NCBI GenBank assembly: GCA_944391275.1
Contig: CALXSZ010000152.1
Span: forward strand, 1-16,697
Source of the DNA: an uncultured Syntrophomonadaceae bacterium
Lineage (GTDB): Bacteria; Bacillota; Syntrophomonadia; Syntrophomonadales; Syntrophomonadaceae
Reading direction: 5' to 3'
Length of the DNA stretch: 16,697 nt
Numbering within the stretch: the stretch's first letter is position 1; each line of letters starts with the position of its first letter. Of the stretch, positions 13,434 through 16,697 are shown in pieces. Both the position numbers and the translations under genes were made by a program. Under the pieces are notes generated by a model. That model was not told where the DNA came from and made no database searches. It saw only the letters and a list, made by a program, of their open reading frames with translations.

Positions 13434-14594
13434 ATGATGATGGAAGATTGTAAATATATTCAGGATCTTCTTCCTTTTTATATCGATGACGGTATTTTAA
13501 CGGAAGCAGAACGAAGGGCCGTAAATCTGCATATTGCGCATTGTGATTCCTGTTCGAAAGAATTGGAGGCATTGCAGCATAATGCTTGGATGTTGCATCA
13601 GATGGGGAGGTCTATTTTCCAAGCTCCATCCGGTCTTTCAGCGCGTATCATGGAACAGCTACGTTCTGAAACTGCCGCATCGAATTTCTCAGAAGCTCCT
13701 GCTGTGAAAAAAATAGAAAAAACAAAAATTTTATCGTTGCGTCCACGTCATTTTTGGAGTGGTATTGCTGCTGCTATGATCTTAGCCGTTACAGTCGTGG
13801 GGGTTCCCACTTTGATACCAGATGATTCATCTTTGACGCGCGTTGCGCAGGAACAGCCTGTTTCCCAAGTAGAAGGTACGACTTTATCGACCAATTCTGC
13901 TGAAAAAACAGAAACATCTTCTTCTATAGAACAAACGGCTCCAATGGAAAATGTTTCTTCAAACATTTCGGAAGAAGAACCCACAGATTCCGTTCCTGTC
14001 CAGGCGCCAGAGTCAGAACCTCCGACAGTGGTAGAAAAGGAAACGTCAGCAACCTCGGAAGATGCAACGCCTTTTTCATCTGCTTTAGAATCGGAAACGA
14101 ATACTTCAACAGGTTATACGCCAGCTGAAACGCAATCAACGCAATCTCCGAGCAACTTGATTCTCCTAAATCAAGATGATGAAGTGCGTTCGACCTTATT
14201 GAAAATGTCTTTTACAGACGTTGAAGCGGCCGTCCTTCAGTTGGAAACGCTTGTAGCGGATTTCGAAGGCAAAATTACAGATACAACCGTTTCATCCGAT
14301 TCAAATTGCGAGATTTTTACAGTTAAAGTTCCTCGCAGTCAAGCAGATAGTTTTATTGTTTCCATTACGTCATCCGGTTTTGTACTAAGCCAAGAACAAG
14401 ATTTTAAAACATCATTATATAGTCAATTGATGGAAGAATATTTGCAGCTCCAAACTCAACTAAATGCTTCCACATCCGAAGAGGTTTCTATGCAGTTACA
14501 AACGCAACTTGCAGAAGTTGAACAACGTATGAACGCAGCGCAAGAAGATGTTCAATATGAAACCGTCGTCATTTGGATTCAATTGGCAGCATAA
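13434..14594 (+). CDS. Zinc-finger anti-sigma factor with one membrane helix and a DUF4349-like extracellular domain
   Basis: 386 aa from the ATG at 13434. The cytoplasmic N-terminus is a ZAS-type anti-sigma domain: Cys6, then H33-x3-C37-x2-C40 in HIAHCDSC. A single membrane helix spans about 107-128 (FWSGIAAAMILAVTVVGVP). A long Ser/Thr/Glu/Pro-rich linker (about 131-245) follows, then a domain from about 249 to the end resembling DUF4349: VAAV-like strand pairing, FTVKVPRSQADSFI, SGFVLSQEQDFKTSLY, and a predicted Gln/Leu-rich coiled coil (about 328-372). The start is uncertain: an in-frame ATG at 13362, 8 bases after the sigma stop, adds 24 residues unlike the family and lacks a ribosome binding site; ATGs at 13437 and 13440 are alternatives. 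It presumably sequesters the preceding sigma factor; the outer domain may sense the wall or surface. Confidence 0.85.
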   Translation: MMMEDCKYIQDLLPFYIDDGILTEAERRAVNLHIAHCDSCSKELEALQHNAWMLHQMGRSIFQAPSGLSARIMEQLRSETAASNFSEAPAVKKIEKTKILSLRPRHFWSGIAAAMILAVTVVGVPTLIPDDSSLTRVAQEQPVSQVEGTTLSTNSAEKTETSSSIEQTAPMENVSSNISEEEPTDSVPVQAPESEPPTVVEKETSATSEDATPFSSALESETNTSTGYTPAETQSTQSPSNLILLNQDDEVRSTLLKMSFTDVEAAVLQLETLVADFEGKITDTTVSSDSNCEIFTVKVPRSQADSFIVSITSSGFVLSQEQDFKTSLYSQLMEEYLQLQTQLNASTSEEVSMQLQTQLAEVEQRMNAAQEDVQYETVVIWIQLAA

Positions 14595-14633
14595 AAAAAC
14601 CTTTACACAAGTTTTTTGTGTAAAGGTTTTTTT
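14595..14633. terminator. Bidirectional terminator between the anti-sigma and SLH genes
   Basis: The A-run followed by CCTTTACACAA pairs with TTGTGTAAAGG followed by a T-run, giving a stem of about 17 bp. It starts at the anti-sigma stop and ends 8 bases before the SLH gene stop, so it serves both convergent transcripts. Confidence 0.9.
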
Positions 14634-14641
14634 ATACTCTT

Positions 14642-16697
14642 TTAAGATGGATTAAGTAATCGATAAATAATCGTTGCAGCCTCTGCCCGCGTCACATAAG
14701 TTCCCTGAATCGTCGGAAGTTCTACATCCTTTCCCCCTTCGCAATTCAAAAGCAAAGTTTGCACATCCTTGGCTCGCAGAAGGGAATTGGGATGAATACA
14801 TTGATCTTCAAAACCTCTGCTCCATCCACGTTGCCAAATTGTGCTTACGGTACTTAATCCCCACCACGGGATATCCTCCAAATCTTTGAAAGAATTCACA
14901 CCCTCCAGCGAAATATCTACCTCTCCCGTAGCTCTTACCAATAAAGTTAAAAAAGCCATCCGATTAATCGGGTCATTGGGATGAAAAGTTCCATCCGTAT
15001 ATCCATTTAAAATCCCCTGATCTCTCAAAGCTAAAATTTCTTTCCTGTATGGACTTCCTGCAATGTCTGTAAATTCCTGCTGAGTTGCCGGTTCAATCTC
15101 TAAATTGCCAATTTCAATTTTGCGAATATCAACCTCTCCTTGGGCAATATTTTGCGCGCTCACCACCAAGGTTTCTTCATTTTCCTGACGTTCCAGCAAA
15201 ACAGCAAAAGCACCCGTACTTTCTGTTTGGAGTTGCTGCATGGTTCCGTCCGTTCGGTAAATTTGAATCACGCTCCCACTGCTCTTTCCAACCAGCACAA
15301 TTTTATCTTCTAAATAATGCGCCTCCAAATCGGAAAATAATTGGCCCTGCCCGGCATTCGACTGAATCTCGACTCGTGCTAAATACATATCGCTGCGGCT
15401 ATTTCCTGGCAAAACCGTTAATTTTACAGCTTCGCCTTTCAAGAGATTTTCAGCAGAAACCACCATTCCTTCGCGAACAAATAAAGTTGTATCTTGCACT
15501 GGATATTGCGCGTCATTGGTAAATTGCATCAGATTTTGCATAGGATAGTATTCAGCCAAAACCGTATCCTCTTCCCTAACCCCTGAAGCGATATCCATTC
15601 GCTCAATGCATTGCGCCTCTTCATTTAACACTATGCGCACCCATGCGCCTTCATCAATGGCGTCGAATCCAATTTCTGCACGGCCACGCATGACCAGTGT
15701 GTTTTCATTAAATTTAAAATCCTGAAACTGATTTTTTTGATCCAACAAATAGATTGTTTGTGAGGATTCGCCAAAATATAGAATTTCTCCCCAAATAACT
15801 TTATCCATAATTTGCAGAAAAATCACTTCCTGCCCACCATTTCCAGTCTCTCGGGTAATCCCTCCAACCCATTGTCCTATTTCTAATGCCGAAGGTAAAA
15901 TCATTTCGCCATGATGATCGATTCGGATCTGAGAGTTAAAATGATACGTCCCCCCTTCGCTTAACGTTATAGTTCCGGCTGTCAAATCAATGGATGTAAT
16001 CTGTGCAAAAACGGTAGGCCGCTCCGCTTGAATCGCATAAACCTGACGTGTTTTTTCGTCAATCAACAATTGGACCTGCATTCCAGGAAGAAGTTGTTCA
16101 ACATTCGGGCGATCCATATAGCCAAATGGACGGTTTTCCGGGGTTCCCTCAACGAGGGTATCCGTATAGCAAACTGCCGTGGTCGCTACAATATAATACG
16201 GCGACGTCTCTCCCTGTAAAAAAAGTTGATTGTTCGCATAATCTATCCAAGCAATTTTTCCATGCGCTTCTTTTCCCTCCATACGAACTTGATAGAGGGT
16301 TTGTGAAACCGGATTAATCGTCGCTCGAATTCCAGCGCCATCAGGGATTTGTACAATACTGCGAACTTCTTTGTTGTAGGATAAATTTCCCTGCTGGCTT
16401 TCCAGCCATTCTTGATTAATATAATATCCACCGTTTCGAGCTAAACTATTGATCGAAGTAATCAAGACACCATAATCATCCGAAAGAAACTGTACGCCTT
16501 CTTCCACCCATTGATTGCCAACGGCATAGACTGTATCGTTTGTCCAATAAATTTGAATGCCGGCAGAGATCGTCTCCACCGTATCAAAAGACTCTCCTTG
16601 CTGATACCCAATCAAGTTTTTATTTCCTAGATAAATACTGCGCCCATCCATTAAAATACATTGTCCTGCTTCCACGCTTGAAACCGTTTGTGAAGCA
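14642..16697 (-). CDS. Surface protein with C-terminal SLH domains (5' end outside the window)
   Basis: At least 684 codons; the frame stays open to the window edge, so the start and the expected signal peptide are missing. The body is beta-rich and contains several related blocks of about 70-90 residues (for example GKIAWIDYANNQLFLQGE, AQITSIDLTAGTITLSEGG, GEILYFGESSQTIYLLDQ, each followed by a segment like LLPGMQVQLLIDE). A short Ig-like stretch (SGSVIQIYRTDGTMQQL) precedes the anchor. The C-terminus has SLH repeats: a good one (about 14930-15075, FTDIAGSPYRKEILALRDQG then GYTDGTFHPNDPINRMAF), a degenerate one (about 14750-14905, FKDLEDIPWW) and a half repeat ending in YVTRAEAATIIYRLL. SLH domains bind pyruvylated wall polysaccharide, so it is probably exported and attached to the cell wall. 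The function of the body is unknown. Confidence 0.88.
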   Translation of the reverse strand, partial: ASQTVSSVEAGQCILMDGRSIYLGNKNLIGYQQGESFDTVETISAGIQIYWTNDTVYAVGNQWVEEGVQFLSDDYGVLITSINSLARNGGYYINQEWLESQQGNLSYNKEVRSIVQIPDGAGIRATINPVSQTLYQVRMEGKEAHGKIAWIDYANNQLFLQGETSPYYIVATTAVCYTDTLVEGTPENRPFGYMDRPNVEQLLPGMQVQLLIDEKTRQVYAIQAERPTVFAQITSIDLTAGTITLSEGGTYHFNSQIRIDHHGEMILPSALEIGQWVGGITRETGNGGQEVIFLQIMDKVIWGEILYFGESSQTIYLLDQKNQFQDFKFNENTLVMRGRAEIGFDAIDEGAWVRIVLNEEAQCIERMDIASGVREEDTVLAEYYPMQNLMQFTNDAQYPVQDTTLFVREGMVVSAENLLKGEAVKLTVLPGNSRSDMYLARVEIQSNAGQGQLFSDLEAHYLEDKIVLVGKSSGSVIQIYRTDGTMQQLQTESTGAFAVLLERQENEETLVVSAQNIAQGEVDIRKIEIGNLEIEPATQQEFTDIAGSPYRKEILALRDQGILNGYTDGTFHPNDPINRMAFLTLLVRATGEVDISLEGVNSFKDLEDIPWWGLSTVSTIWQRGWSRGFEDQCIHPNSLLRAKDVQTLLLNCEGGKDVELPTIQGTYVTRAEAATIIYRLLNPS

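Noticed and set aside
1..16697. CRISPR arrays, insertion sequences, prophage or integration sites
   Set aside because: No regularly spaced repeats, transposase or integrase genes, or terminal repeats with target duplications were seen.

Overview
The window looks like chromosome of a low-to-moderate GC, anaerobic Gram-positive-type bacterium (Bacillota, most likely a clostridial lineage). The evidence is a single-chain pyruvate:ferredoxin oxidoreductase, a linked smpB-ssrA pair, strong AAGGAGG-type ribosome binding sites, TTGACA/TATAAT-type promoters, an S-layer-homology protein, and a Cys-less PurF-like protein of a type I recall from Clostridia and Bacteroidetes. I see no insertion sequence, prophage, CRISPR array, rRNA or ordinary tRNA gene. 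The species cannot be named from this sequence.

Layout. Positions 184-2350 (minus) hold a two-gene purine module: a variant purC followed by a PurF-like protein that lacks the catalytic N-terminal cysteine. About 1 kb without a recognisable gene lies upstream, with a promoter that would give a leader of roughly 560 nt. Next on the minus strand come a small cupin (3378-3740), coaBC (4043-5254) and nifJ/PFOR (5550-9110). Each has its own promoter and downstream hairpin, so these are mostly single-gene units. A 545-base regulatory gap then separates nifJ from a plus-strand NhaD/ArsB-like ion transporter (9830-11272). It converges on tmRNA (11516-11868, minus) and smpB (11908-12381, minus). A divergent region leads to an ECF sigma factor (12772-13353) and a membrane anti-sigma factor fused to a DUF4349-like domain (13434-14594). 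A bidirectional terminator separates them from a large SLH-domain surface protein (14642 to the window edge, minus, 5' part outside).

How the genes fit together. Most of the window is housekeeping: purine nucleotide synthesis, CoA synthesis, pyruvate oxidation feeding reduced ferredoxin, ion homeostasis and ribosome rescue. The right end is envelope-oriented: sigma/anti-sigma signalling beside a cell-wall-anchored protein. The most notable points are the glutaminase-dead PurF paired with an atypical PurC, the DUF4349-like fusion on the anti-sigma factor, a near-consensus ECF promoter just upstream of the sigma gene, a tmRNA tag ending in AAA instead of LAA, and tandem 16-bp repeats with a GNRA-type hairpin in the nifJ leader. 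I did not find a convincing, wholly new multi-gene system.
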